Shown one piece after another: positions 25,301 to 33,804 of a stretch of 64,000 nt of DNA. Position 1 is the first letter of the stretch, and each line of letters begins with the position of its first letter. The stretch covers positions 1,550,001 through 1,614,000 of the forward strand of contig NZ_CP120737.1 of the NCBI RefSeq assembly GCF_029581195.1. Direction: 5' to 3'. The notes below the pieces were generated by a model. That model was not told the origin of the DNA, ran no database searches, and was given only the letters and a program-made list of their open reading frames with translations. Position numbers and translations under genes: made by a program. This stretch comes from Solwaraspora sp. WMMD791 (GTDB lineage: Bacteria > Actinomycetota > Actinomycetes > Mycobacteriales > Micromonosporaceae).

Positions 25301-26806
25301 ATGACGTACGACGTGAACCGGCGTGCCCTGCTACGCGGCAGTCTCGGTGTCGCCGCCGCCGGCCTGGTCGGTGGACTGACGGCCGGTGCCGGTCGGCCGG
25401 ACGCGGCCGCCGCCGCACCGACCGCCGACGCCAGCCCCGGCCTGGTCGGCGCGCCCACCGACGCACAGGTGTACGGCGTACCGACGGTCGACCCGCTCGT
25501 CAGCCAGCGGGCCGACCCCTTCGTCACCTATCCGGTCGCCGGCATGTACTACTTCACCGGCTCGGTGCCCGAGTACGACCGGATCGTGGTCCGCGGCGCG
25601 TCCACCATCGCCGGGTTGGCCACGGCGGCCGAGACGGTGATCTGGCGGCGGCCGGCCAGCGGCCGGATGGGCGGCCACATCTGGGCGCCGGAGCTGCACC
25701 GCATCGACGGCAAGTGGTACGTCTACTTCGCCGCCGGTGACTCCGACAACGTGTTCCGGATCCGGATGTACGTGCTGGAGTCCCCACTGGACGACCCTCG
25801 CGATCCGGCCGGCTGGCAGTTGCGGGGTCAGATCGTCACCGAGTGGGACAGCTTCGCCCTGGACGCCACCACGTTCCACCACCACGGCCGGCGGTACCTG
25901 GTCTGGGCCCAGGGTGAGCCGGAGATCGCGGTCAACTCCAGCCTGTACATCGCCGAGCTGGCCGACCCGTGGACGCTGAAGACCAAGCCGGTGCGTATCG
26001 CCACCCCGACCCGCCCGTGGGAGGTCCAAGGGTACGCGGTCAACGAGGGCGCGGCGGTGATCGTCCGCAACGGACGGGTGTTCATGACCTTCTCGGCCAG
26101 CGCCACCGACTCCCGCTACTGCATGGGCCTGCTCACCGCCGATGCCAGCGCCGACCTGCTCGACCACCGCTCCTGGACCAAAACGCCCGACCCGGTCTTC
26201 GTCACCAACGAACAGACCAGCCGGTACGGCCCCGGACACAACTCGTTCACCGTCGCCGAGGACGGCAAGACCACCGTGCTGGTCTACCACGCCCGTGACT
26301 ACCGGGACATCACCGGTGATCCGCTGTACGACCCGAACCGGCACGCCCGGGTGCAGAAGCTCTACTGGGACGTCGACGGCAACCCGCTGTTCGGCATCCC
26401 CGTCGGCGAGGGCGGGCCGATCGTCCGCCTCTCCCCCGCCGACACCACCCGGGACGCGTTCGTCCGCCACGTCGGCACGACCGTGCTGGTCGACACCGAC
26501 TCCCGGCAGCTGGCCGACACCCAGTTCCGCATTGGTGCCGGGCTGGCGGGGGCGGAGACGGTGTCGATCCAGTCTGTCGACCTGCCCGGACACTACCTGC
26601 GGGCGGTCGACGGCACGGTGCGCCTCGACCCGGGCGCCGATGGTGCCGAATTCGCCGCCCAGGCGAGCTTCCATCGGATCGCCCGGGTGAACGGACGCAT
26701 CTCGCTGCGCCTCGCCGGGGTCCCGTCGGCCTTCGTCCGCCACGAGGACGGGCGGCTGGCCATCGGTCCCGCCGCCGGCGCGCAGTCAGCCTTCCGGCTC
26801 AGCTGA
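25301..26806 (+). CDS. Secreted GH43 arabinosidase/xylosidase-type enzyme with C-terminal CBM42 (AbfB) domain
   Basis: The 501-residue protein has a twin-arginine signal (NRRALLRGSLG, then Ala-rich to about 40). The five-bladed propeller shows D72 in RADPFV (general base), the WAPELH motif near 128-133, D188 in LDATTF (pKa modulator) and E249 in VNEGAAV (general acid). From about 395 the sequence matches an AbfB/CBM42 beta-trefoil that binds arabinofuranose side chains ('SIQSVDLPGHYLRAV', later 'FVRHEDGRL'). GAGGTGG precedes the ATG at 25301. The leaderless-looking longer frame is rejected. It acts with the GH51 enzyme on arabinan-type polymers. The exact bond cleaved cannot be told from sequence. 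Confidence 0.87.
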   Translation: MTYDVNRRALLRGSLGVAAAGLVGGLTAGAGRPDAAAAAPTADASPGLVGAPTDAQVYGVPTVDPLVSQRADPFVTYPVAGMYYFTGSVPEYDRIVVRGASTIAGLATAAETVIWRRPASGRMGGHIWAPELHRIDGKWYVYFAAGDSDNVFRIRMYVLESPLDDPRDPAGWQLRGQIVTEWDSFALDATTFHHHGRRYLVWAQGEPEIAVNSSLYIAELADPWTLKTKPVRIATPTRPWEVQGYAVNEGAAVIVRNGRVFMTFSASATDSRYCMGLLTADASADLLDHRSWTKTPDPVFVTNEQTSRYGPGHNSFTVAEDGKTTVLVYHARDYRDITGDPLYDPNRHARVQKLYWDVDGNPLFGIPVGEGGPIVRLSPADTTRDAFVRHVGTTVLVDTDSRQLADTQFRIGAGLAGAETVSIQSVDLPGHYLRAVDGTVRLDPGADGAEFAAQASFHRIARVNGRISLRLAGVPSAFVRHEDGRLAIGPAAGAQSAFRLS

Positions 26807-26824
26807 CCGCAGGTCGAGCCCTGC

Positions 26825-28819
26825 CTAGAGCAGGTCGAGCGGGTCGATCTGGATGCGTACCGGCTGACCGGTCCGACGGGCGGTGCGGGTGCCGGCCGCT
26901 ACCCGCAGTTGCCGGGCCAGCTCGGCCGCCTGCGACCGGCGGACCCGGATCAGCATCCGTTCCTGGCCGTCGGCCGCCGGCACCGGACCGAGCAGTTCGG
27001 CACCGTCCGGCATCCGCAACGCGGCCAGCAGTTCGGCCACCGCCTCGGTCGGGCCGGTCACGCTGGCCATCCGGGCCGCCGGCGGGAAGCCCAGCTCCCG
27101 CCGGTCGGCCAGTTCCCGGGCGGCGAACCAGCCGGGATCCCAGCGCAGCAGCGCCTGCACCGGGGCGAGCCCGCCGTCGGCGACCACCACCACCTGGCCA
27201 CCGTCGGCCGCCGGCCGGGCCAGCGCGGCGGCGGACAGCCAGCGGCGCAGCGCCTCCTCGGCTGCCCGCAGGTCGGCCCGGGTCAGCAACGCCCAGGTAT
27301 CCAGCAGCAGTACAGCGCCGTAGCCGCCGGCGGCCACCGGCTCGGCCCCGGGGGTGGCGACCACCACCGCCGGCTCGGCCGGCACCGAGGTGAGCACCTC
27401 GTCGCGGCCGGAGGTCCACACCGTGGTGCCGGGGAACGCCCGGCCGAGCTCCTCGGCGGTACGCCGGGCTCCGGTGACCGCCGCCCGTAGCCGCCGCCCA
27501 TGGCAGTGCGGGCAGGCGTAGCCGGCGGCCGGCCGGCCGCACCAGCGGCACTGTGCGGTGGCGGCCGCCGACGGCAGGGCCAGGGGGCCGGCACAGTGCG
27601 GGCAGCGGGCCGGAGTCCGGCAGTCCGCGCAGGACACCGCCGGCAGGTAGCCGCGCCGGGGCACCTGCACCAGCACCGGCGTCCCGGCCTGCAACGCCGT
27701 ACGGGCGGTGGCGAAGGCCAGGCTGGGCAGCCGGGCGGTGGCGGCACCGGCGTCGCGGGCCAGCTGGGCATCGTCGCCGGCCGGGGTGACCCGTGGGGCA
27801 CGTCGCCGGACGGTGGCCCGGGCGGCGACGATCTCCCGGGCCCAACCGGTCTCGACCAGCTGCTGTGCCTCGCCGGAGCGGGCGAAGCCGCCGAGCAGCG
27901 CCGCGACCCCGCCCCGCTGCGCCCGGGTGAGCAGGACCTCGCGGGCGTGCGGATAGGGCGCGCGTGGTTCGGCGTGCACGTCGTCGCCGTCGTCCCAGAT
28001 GGCGACCAGGCCCAGATCGGCGACCGGGGCGAACATCGCCGCCCGGGTGCCGACGACCACCTTGACCTGGCCGCGTCTCGCCGCGAGGAACGCCCGGTAG
28101 CGCCGGGCCGGGCCGAGCGCCGCAGTGAGCACCACGTGCCGGCCCGCGCCGAGGACCGAGCGCAGGGCCGCGTCGAGCCGGTCGACGTCGCGTCCGTCCG
28201 GTAGCACCGCGACCGCGCCCCGGCCGGCCCGTACGGTGGCGGCGATCATCTCGGCGTAGCGGGCCGGCCAGTCCTCGCCGGGTAGTGGTGCCCAGACGGC
28301 GCGGGCCGGTCGGCCGTCGGCGACGGCGCGGAGGAACGCGGGCCCCGCCGGGTACGCCGCCCATCCGTCGGTGCCGGTCGGCACCACGCCGCGGTCGACC
28401 TGCTCGGGACCCGCGCCACCGAGCTCCGGTTCACGGGGCTCCTGCTCGACGCGGGCGTGTCGGGGCGGCACCGCCAGCCGCAGTACGTCGGCCAGGTGAC
28501 CGGCGTACCGGTCGGCGACGGTGCGGGCCAGGCCGGCGATCTCGGCGCTGAGCACCCGTTCCGGCGAGACCAGTTTGTCGAGGAAGACGAGCTTGCCGTC
28601 GTGGCCGGAGTCGGCGACCCGGTCCAGCAGCCAGCCGCCGACGAGCTGGCCGGCGAAGCGGATCCGGACCCGGGTGCCGGGCTGTGCCGTCTCGTCGAGC
28701 TCCGCCGGGACCAGGTAGTCGAACGGCCGGTCGAGGTGCGCCAGCGGCACGTCGACACAGATCCGCGCGACCGGCAGCCGGTCGGCCGGCTGCCGGTCGG
28801 TGCGCGCGCGGGTGGTCAC
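26825..28819 (-). CDS. priA: PriA-type primosomal protein N', helicase motifs degenerate
   Basis: The 664-residue protein has the PriA N-terminal 3'-DNA-binding domain (PLAHLDRPFDYLVP) and the paired zinc-binding cysteines ('[13 protein letters not shown]', 'CRWCGRPAAGYACPHC'). The helicase core is degenerate. Where a Walker A lysine motif should be there is 'PGEDWPARYAEM', and the DEAH position reads 'IWDDGDD'. This loss is known for actinobacterial PriA, which is therefore thought to work without ATP-driven unwinding in replication restart. I prefer the GTG at 28819, since the longer frame reads through the metK hairpin. It lies downstream of metK, as is usual in the phylum. Confidence 0.88.
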   Translation of the reverse strand: MTTRARTDRQPADRLPVARICVDVPLAHLDRPFDYLVPAELDETAQPGTRVRIRFAGQLVGGWLLDRVADSGHDGKLVFLDKLVSPERVLSAEIAGLARTVADRYAGHLADVLRLAVPPRHARVEQEPREPELGGAGPEQVDRGVVPTGTDGWAAYPAGPAFLRAVADGRPARAVWAPLPGEDWPARYAEMIAATVRAGRGAVAVLPDGRDVDRLDAALRSVLGAGRHVVLTAALGPARRYRAFLAARRGQVKVVVGTRAAMFAPVADLGLVAIWDDGDDVHAEPRAPYPHAREVLLTRAQRGGVAALLGGFARSGEAQQLVETGWAREIVAARATVRRRAPRVTPAGDDAQLARDAGAATARLPSLAFATARTALQAGTPVLVQVPRRGYLPAVSCADCRTPARCPHCAGPLALPSAAATAQCRWCGRPAAGYACPHCHGRRLRAAVTGARRTAEELGRAFPGTTVWTSGRDEVLTSVPAEPAVVVATPGAEPVAAGGYGAVLLLDTWALLTRADLRAAEEALRRWLSAAALARPAADGGQVVVVADGGLAPVQALLRWDPGWFAARELADRRELGFPPAARMASVTGPTEAVAELLAALRMPDGAELLGPVPAADGQERMLIRVRRSQAAELARQLRVAAGTRTARRTGQPVRIQIDPLDLL

Positions 28820-28830
28820 CGCCTCATCCT

Positions 28831-28850
28831 GCCTGCCCGGTCGGGCAGGC
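28831..28850 (-). terminator. Hairpin between metK and priA
   Basis: GCCTGCC and GGCAGGC arms enclose a 6-nt loop, 36 bp after the metK stop and just before priA. It could be a weak terminator or attenuate read-through into priA. Confidence 0.4.
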
Positions 28851-28885
28851 GGCGGGCGGCCCGCCACCCGACGACACCGCTGGGA

Positions 28886-30082
28886 TCAGGCGCCAGCGGC
28901 AGACTTCAGATCCGCCGCCCGGTCCGTGCTCTCCCACGAGAACTCCGGCAACTCCCGACCGAAATGCCCGTACGCCGCCGTCGGCCGATAGATCGGCCGC
29001 AACAGATCCAGATCCCGGATGATCGCCGCCGGCCGCAGATCGAACACCTCACCGACCGCCCGCTCGATCCGCTCCACCGGCACCGTCTCCGTACCGAACG
29101 TCTCCACGAACAAACTCACCGGATGCGCCTTACCGATCGCATACGCCACCTGCGCCTCACACCGCTCCGCCAACCCCGCCGCGACCACGTTCTTCGCCAC
29201 CCACCGCATCGCGTACGCCGCCGAACGATCCACCTTCGACGGATCCTTGCCCGAAAACGCCCCACCACCATGCCGGGCATACCCACCGTACGTGTCCACA
29301 ATAATCTTCCGACCGGTCAGACCCGCGTCACCCATCGGACCACCGATCTCGAACCGACCCGTCGGGTTCACCAACAACCGGTAACCCTCCGTATCCAGAC
29401 CAAGACCCTCCAACTCCGGCCCGATCACATGCTCACGCACGTCCGGCGTCAACAACGACTCCAACGAGATGTCCGCCGCGTGCTGACTCGACACCACCAC
29501 CGTGTCCAACCGCACCGGACGCCACCCGTCGTACTCCACCGTCACCTGCGTCTTACCGTCCGGCCGCAGATACGGCACCGTCCCATCCTTACGCACCGCC
29601 GACAACCGCCGCGCCAACCGATGCGCCAACGCGATCGGCAACGGCATCAGCTCCGGCGTCTCCGCACACGCGAACCCGAACATCATGCCCTGATCACCCG
29701 CGCCCTGCGCGTCCAACGCGTCATCGGCCGACTCACCGACCCGCAACTCGATCGCCGTGTCCACCCCCTGCGCGATGTCCGGCGACTGCGCACCGATCGA
29801 CACACTCACCCCGCACGACGCCCCGTCGAACCCCTTCTTCGACGAGTCGTACCCGATCCCCAGGATCGTCTCCCGCACGATCGCCGGAATATCGGCGTAC
29901 GCCTGCGTGGTGACCTCCCCGGCCACATGCACCTGACCGGTGGTGATCAACGTCTCCACAGCGACCCGCGACCGCGGGTCCTGCGCCAGCAACGCATCAA
30001 GAATCCCGTCACTGATCTGGTCAGCGATCTTGTCCGGATGACCCTCCGTCACAGACTCGGAGGTGAAAAGGCGGCGTGACAC
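28886..30082 (-). CDS. metK: S-adenosylmethionine synthetase
   Basis: The 398-residue enzyme starts [21 protein letters not shown], with ATP-contact His in GHPDK. It contains the signature [10 protein letters not shown] (about 118-127) and the P-loop-like '[14 protein letters not shown]' (about 262-275). It makes S-adenosylmethionine from methionine and ATP. I choose the GTG at 30082 with AAGGAG just upstream; the ATG eight codons earlier lacks a ribosome site and would add a non-conserved extension. Codon use is odd: Leu is mostly TTG, Ala GCG, Thr ACG, Ser TCG and Gly GGG/GGT, whereas neighbouring genes prefer CTG, GCC, ACC and GGC. It is in the usual place between coaBC and priA. Confidence 0.96.
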   Translation of the reverse strand: MSRRLFTSESVTEGHPDKIADQISDGILDALLAQDPRSRVAVETLITTGQVHVAGEVTTQAYADIPAIVRETILGIGYDSSKKGFDGASCGVSVSIGAQSPDIAQGVDTAIELRVGESADDALDAQGAGDQGMMFGFACAETPELMPLPIALAHRLARRLSAVRKDGTVPYLRPDGKTQVTVEYDGWRPVRLDTVVVSSQHAADISLESLLTPDVREHVIGPELEGLGLDTEGYRLLVNPTGRFEIGGPMGDAGLTGRKIIVDTYGGYARHGGGAFSGKDPSKVDRSAAYAMRWVAKNVVAAGLAERCEAQVAYAIGKAHPVSLFVETFGTETVPVERIERAVGEVFDLRPAAIIRDLDLLRPIYRPTAAYGHFGRELPEFSWESTDRAADLKSAAGA

Positions 30083-30161
30083 GGTACTCCTTGATTCCGA
30101 AGTCATTGGTTCACGGCAGTCTAGTCACCAACGCGGGTGTCTGGCGCCTCGCTGAGCAACG

Positions 30162-31427
30162 TCACTGCGCCGGGGCCGGTGCCGGCGGCGGTGGACGGTC
30201 GGCCCCACCACCGGTGGGACGGGGCAGTCGGTCCCGGACGATGTCCCACACGTCGTCGGCGAGTCGGGCCTTGCTGCGCTCGTCGAGCACGGCGACCGTG
30301 CCATCGGCATCGAGCACGGTCGCGGCGTTGGCGTCGGCGCCGAAGACCCGGTCGACGCCGACCTGGTTGGCCACGATCAGGTCGGCGCGTTTGCGCAGCA
30401 GCTTCGCCCGGGCGTTCGCCATCAGGTCACCCGTTTCGGCGGCGAACGCGACCAGCAGCTGCCCCGGCCGTTTCGCCGCGCCCAGTTCGGCGGCGATGTC
30501 CGGATTGGTAACGAGTTCGATCACAGGAGGACGACCGGAATCGTCCTTCTTGATCTTTTCCGGCGTGTAGGTCGCGGGCCGGAAGTCCGCCGGTGCGGCG
30601 GCCATCACCACGACGTCGGCGTGCCGCGCGGCGGCGAGGGTCGCCACCCGTAACTCCTCGGTGCTGCCGACCCGGACCAACTCCACCCCGGCGGGATCGG
30701 GCAGCGTCACGTTCGCGGCGATCAACGTGACCTGGGCGCCCCGGGCGGCGGCGGTACGGGCGAACGCGTACCCCTGCTTGCCGGACGACCGGTTGCCGAT
30801 GAACCGGACCGGGTCGAGTGGTTCGCGGGTCCCGCCGGCGGTCACCACCACCCGTCGCCCGACCAGGTCGGCCCGGCGGGTGCCGGAGCGCTCCAGCACC
30901 TCACGCAGGACCTCGAAGATCTGCGCTGGTGCCGGCAGCCGGCCCTTGCCCGAGTCGGCCCCGGTGAGCCGGCCGACGGCCGGCTCGATGACCCGGACCC
31001 CCCGGGCCCGCAGCACCGCCACGTTCTGGACGGTCGCCGGGTGCTCCCACATCTCGGTGTGCATCGCCGGAGCGAGCACCACCGGGCAGCGGGCGGTCAG
31101 CAGAGTGGTGGTGAGCAGGTCGTCGGCGAGCCCGTGCGCGGCGCGGGCGAGCAGGTCCGCGGTGGCCGGCGCGACCACCACCAGATCCGCCTGCTGCCCG
31201 AGGCGCACGTGCGGCACCTCGTGGACGTCGCTCCAGACGTCGTCGGCGACCGGCTGCCCGGACAACGCCGACCAGGTCGCCGCACCGACGAAGCGCAGCG
31301 CGGCGGCGGTCGGTACCACGCGCACCTGGTGGCCCGACTCGGTCAGCAGGCGGAGCAGTTCGCAGGCCTTGTACGCGGCGATCCCGCCGCCGACGCCCAG
31401 GACGACCCGGGCCGGCCCACGGCCCAC
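30162..31427 (-). CDS. coaBC: Bifunctional phosphopantothenoylcysteine decarboxylase / phosphopantothenate-cysteine ligase
   Basis: The 421-residue bifunctional enzyme has an N-terminal flavin decarboxylase (CoaC) with 'GVGGGIAAYKACELLR', the catalytic His in 'HEVPHVRLG' and the substrate-binding 'PAMHTEMWEHPA'. Its C-terminal ligase (CoaB) begins near 190 with 'VVVTAGGTREPLDPVRFIGNRSSGKQG' and contains the 'KIKKDD' loop. It carries out two steps of coenzyme A synthesis. The C-terminal tail is Pro-rich. The GTG start lies 32 bp after the rpoZ stop, in the conserved gmk-rpoZ-coaBC-metK string. Confidence 0.95.
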   Translation of the reverse strand: MGRGPARVVLGVGGGIAAYKACELLRLLTESGHQVRVVPTAAALRFVGAATWSALSGQPVADDVWSDVHEVPHVRLGQQADLVVVAPATADLLARAAHGLADDLLTTTLLTARCPVVLAPAMHTEMWEHPATVQNVAVLRARGVRVIEPAVGRLTGADSGKGRLPAPAQIFEVLREVLERSGTRRADLVGRRVVVTAGGTREPLDPVRFIGNRSSGKQGYAFARTAAARGAQVTLIAANVTLPDPAGVELVRVGSTEELRVATLAAARHADVVVMAAAPADFRPATYTPEKIKKDDSGRPPVIELVTNPDIAAELGAAKRPGQLLVAFAAETGDLMANARAKLLRKRADLIVANQVGVDRVFGADANAATVLDADGTVAVLDERSKARLADDVWDIVRDRLPRPTGGGADRPPPPAPAPAQ

Positions 31428-31459
31428 GGTAGCGCCGTCAGGGCCTGCTGGGGCGCCGC

Positions 31460-31723
31460 TCAGGGCTGGTCGGTGGGCTCGGCGACGAGCAGGCCGGAGT
31501 TGATCTCCCGCATGGCGATGGAGAGCGGCTTCTCCTGCGGGGTGGTCTCGACCAGCGGGCCGACGTACTCCAGCAGGCCCTCGCCGAGCTGGCTGTAGTA
31601 GGCGTTGACCTGACGGGCACGCTTGGCGGCGAAGATCACCAGGGCGTACTTCGACGAGGTCTTCTCCAGCAGCTCGTCGATGGGCGGGTTGGTGATGCCT
31701 TCCGGGCTGGCGATGGATCCCAC
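31460..31723 (-). CDS. rpoZ: DNA-directed RNA polymerase omega subunit
   Basis: The 87-residue protein matches actinobacterial omega: '[35 protein letters not shown]' carries the conserved helix that binds beta-prime. The C-terminal part reads '[15 protein letters not shown]'. It stabilises RNA polymerase assembly. The start is GTG with AGAGG upstream. Its place between gmk and coaBC is the standard one. Confidence 0.96.
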   Translation of the reverse strand: MGSIASPEGITNPPIDELLEKTSSKYALVIFAAKRARQVNAYYSQLGEGLLEYVGPLVETTPQEKPLSIAMREINSGLLVAEPTDQP

Positions 31724-31781
31724 GGATGCAACCTCTGTGTCGTCGAGTCAGGTGTGTCGCCGGGTCAGCCCGTGCCCTGAG

Positions 31782-32390
31782 TCAGGCCGTGTGCTGTGGA
31801 TGTGCCGGCGCCAATAACGATGAACCGAGCAATCCTACCAGCTCGGCGGCGGCCCGACCGACCTGGTCGTTGACCACGGTCACGTCGAACTCCTGCTCGG
31901 CGGCGAGCTCCTCGTCGGCGTGCGCCAGCCGGCGGCGGATCGTCTCCTCGTCGTCCGTGCCCCGACCGACGAGTCGCCGCTTGAGCTCCTCGACGCTGGG
32001 CGGGGCGAGGAACACCAGCTGGGCCTCGGGCATCGCCTTACGGACCTGCCGGGCACCCTGCAGGTCGATCTTGAGCAGGACCGGCTCACCGGCGCGCAAC
32101 CGCTGTTCGACCGCGCTACGCGGGGTGCCGTACAGGTTTCCGGCGAACTCGGCCCATTCGAGCAGCTCCCCGCTGGCGGCCATCCGCTCGAACTCGGGCC
32201 GGTCGACGAAGTAGTAGTGGACGCCGTCGACCTCGTAGTCCCGCATCGGGCGGGTGGTCACCGAGACGGACAGCCAGATCCAGGGCGAGCGCGCCCGGAT
32301 CAGCTCGATCACGCTGTCCTTGCCGACCCCCGAGGGGCCGGAGAGGACCGTGAGCCGAGCTGCCGGGCGCGCGTCGTCATACATGGTCAC
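31782..32390 (-). CDS. gmk: Guanylate kinase
   Basis: The 202-residue kinase has the P-loop GPSGVGKDS (about 18-26), the GMP-binding '[26 protein letters not shown]' region and the lid '[19 protein letters not shown]'. It phosphorylates GMP to GDP. The unusual Asp replacing the usual Ser/Thr after the P-loop lysine is a common actinobacterial variant. The start may be the GTG at 32390 or the ATG two codons later; neither has a clear ribosome site. It lies 26 bp downstream of the integration host factor gene, with which it is probably co-transcribed. Confidence 0.95.
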   Translation of the reverse strand: MTMYDDARPAARLTVLSGPSGVGKDSVIELIRARSPWIWLSVSVTTRPMRDYEVDGVHYYFVDRPEFERMAASGELLEWAEFAGNLYGTPRSAVEQRLRAGEPVLLKIDLQGARQVRKAMPEAQLVFLAPPSVEELKRRLVGRGTDDEETIRRRLAHADEELAAEQEFDVTVVNDQVGRAAAELVGLLGSSLLAPAHPQHTA

Positions 32391-32416
32391 TGCTTGTTTC
32401 TACACCCTGCCGCGAG

Positions 32417-32734
32417 TCAGTTCGCGGCGAACTCCCCGAGCAGGGCCTTGCGCTGCTGGTCGCCGAGCCCACGGAGACGACGGCTGTCGGCGATCTTGAG
32501 CTTCTCCATGATCTGGGTCGCCCGGATCTTGCCGATGCCCGGCATCGCCTGCAGCACGGCGGAAACCTTCAGCTTGCCGACAACGTCGTCGGACTCCGCC
32601 CGGTCGAGCACGGCGGCGAGGGTGGTCTTGCCCTGCTTGAGCTGCTCCTTCAACTCAGCACGGGCCTTACGGATCTCCGCGGCCTTCGCCAGCGCGGCTG
32701 CGCGCTGTTCGGGGGTCAGTGACGGGAGCGGCAC
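32417..32734 (-). CDS. mihF: Mycobacterial-type integration host factor (nucleoid protein)
   Basis: The 105-residue basic protein matches the actinobacterial IHF family, including 'PSLTPEQRAAALAKAAEIRKARAELK' and the helix-two-turn-helix DNA-binding core 'MPGIGKIRATQIMEKLKIADSRRLRGLG'. It is unrelated to enterobacterial IHF alpha/beta. It binds and bends DNA and influences nucleoid structure, and in streptomycetes also development. The start is GTG with GAGGAG upstream. It leads the mihF-gmk-rpoZ string and has its own candidate promoter, separating it from the pyr operon. Confidence 0.95.
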   Translation of the reverse strand: MPLPSLTPEQRAAALAKAAEIRKARAELKEQLKQGKTTLAAVLDRAESDDVVGKLKVSAVLQAMPGIGKIRATQIMEKLKIADSRRLRGLGDQQRKALLGEFAAN

Positions 32735-32838
32735 CAGTTCTCCTCAGGTCCCTATCGCGACGGGCGGATCGCACCGCCGCATCTGTGAAACGTGGTGTGG
32801 CTGGGTCCCAAAGGGGCATGTGGTTCCCAGCGCCGGGA

Positions 32839-32867
32839 AAACTAGCGGTCAGCGACGTTTTCGGCAA
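32839..32867 (-). promoter_or_regulatory. Candidate promoter for mihF-gmk-rpoZ
   Basis: On the minus strand TTGCCG (32867-32862) and TAGTTT (32844-32839) are 17 bp apart, about 105 bp before the mihF start, in the 175-bp gap after pyrF. It is a moderate consensus match only. Confidence 0.4.
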
Positions 32868-32909
32868 CGTGGGACCCCCCCGATCACTGCCTGGTGATGG
32901 ATCGCTCAC

Positions 32910-33749
32910 TCAGATCGCAGGGTCCAGTGCAGCCCGGCACTTAGCAAGCGTCTGTTCGGCCGAAGCCCGCAACGCCGCCACTTCCGGCCCGCTGCGCAGC
33001 ACCTGTCGCGAGTACGAGGGCAGGACTGCGGAAAGCGCTTGCCCGAACACGGTCCGCAGGTCCTCGGGCCGGCCCCCTTGCTCACCAAGGCCCGGTGCGA
33101 GCAGCGGGCCATTGACGTTCGACAGTTCGTGACCGGTGTCGCCAACGGTCGCTCCGACCACCAGACCGAAACTGCCAATGGGCTGCGCACCCGCGTTGAG
33201 CTGCGAAATCTCATCGATCACCGTCTGCGCGACTGTGCGCCCATCGGACAGCCGTGCATGTTGCACCTGACGGCCTTCCGGATTCGAGGTCAACGCGAGC
33301 ACGAAGACGCCACCACCGTGTTCGGCGGCCGACTCGAACATCGGCGCCAACGCGCCGACCCCCAGAAACGGGCTGGCCGTGACGGCGTCGGCGGCCAACG
33401 GACTGGCCGGATCGAGATACGCCGAGGCATACGCGGCGGCCGTGGACCCGATGTCGCCCCGCTTCACATCGAGCAGGACGAGCACCCCGGCGTCGCGCAA
33501 CTGTCGGATAGTTGACTCAAGCACGGCGATGCCGGCGGACCCGAAACGTTCGAAGAACGCCGACTGCGGCTTGGCCACCGCGACCACGTCACCGAGCGCG
33601 TCGACCACCGTCGCGGTGAACCGCGCCAGGCCGTCGACATCGTCGGGCAGGCCCCACTGGGCCAGTAGTTGCGGATGCGGGTCGATGCCCACGCACAGCG
33701 GGCCACGGACGGCCACCGCCCGGTGCAGCCGCTCGCCAAAGGTCTCCAT
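32910..33749 (-). CDS. pyrF: Orotidine 5'-phosphate decarboxylase (long, type 2)
   Basis: The 279-residue enzyme belongs to the long PyrF class found in mycobacteria and streptomycetes. It starts with 'CVGIDPHPQLLAQWGL' and carries the catalytic 'VLLDVKRGDIGSTAAAYA' motif with the Asp-Lys pair, then 'VTASPFLG' and 'LVVGATVGDTG'. It decarboxylates OMP to UMP, the last step of pyrimidine synthesis. AAGGAG before the ATG at 33749 sets the start. It lies 55 bp after bioA, which separates it from pyrD, and it ends the operon. Confidence 0.95.
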   Translation of the reverse strand: METFGERLHRAVAVRGPLCVGIDPHPQLLAQWGLPDDVDGLARFTATVVDALGDVVAVAKPQSAFFERFGSAGIAVLESTIRQLRDAGVLVLLDVKRGDIGSTAAAYASAYLDPASPLAADAVTASPFLGVGALAPMFESAAEHGGGVFVLALTSNPEGRQVQHARLSDGRTVAQTVIDEISQLNAGAQPIGSFGLVVGATVGDTGHELSNVNGPLLAPGLGEQGGRPEDLRTVFGQALSAVLPSYSRQVLRSGPEVAALRASAEQTLAKCRAALDPAI

Positions 33750-33804
33750 CGGTTGTCTCCTTGTCCGGCGGTCCGGCACGCGGACCGGCGAAAGCCGGCC
33801 GGGG

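Noticed and set aside
30083-30161. SAM-sensing riboswitch or promoter before metK
   Set aside because: The gap is only 79 bp and shows a lone TAGACT box but no conserved riboswitch structure or partner -35 box.
32667-32909. Small frame overlapping the mihF start
   Set aside because: It overlaps mihF out of frame, has no ribosome site and covers the candidate promoter.
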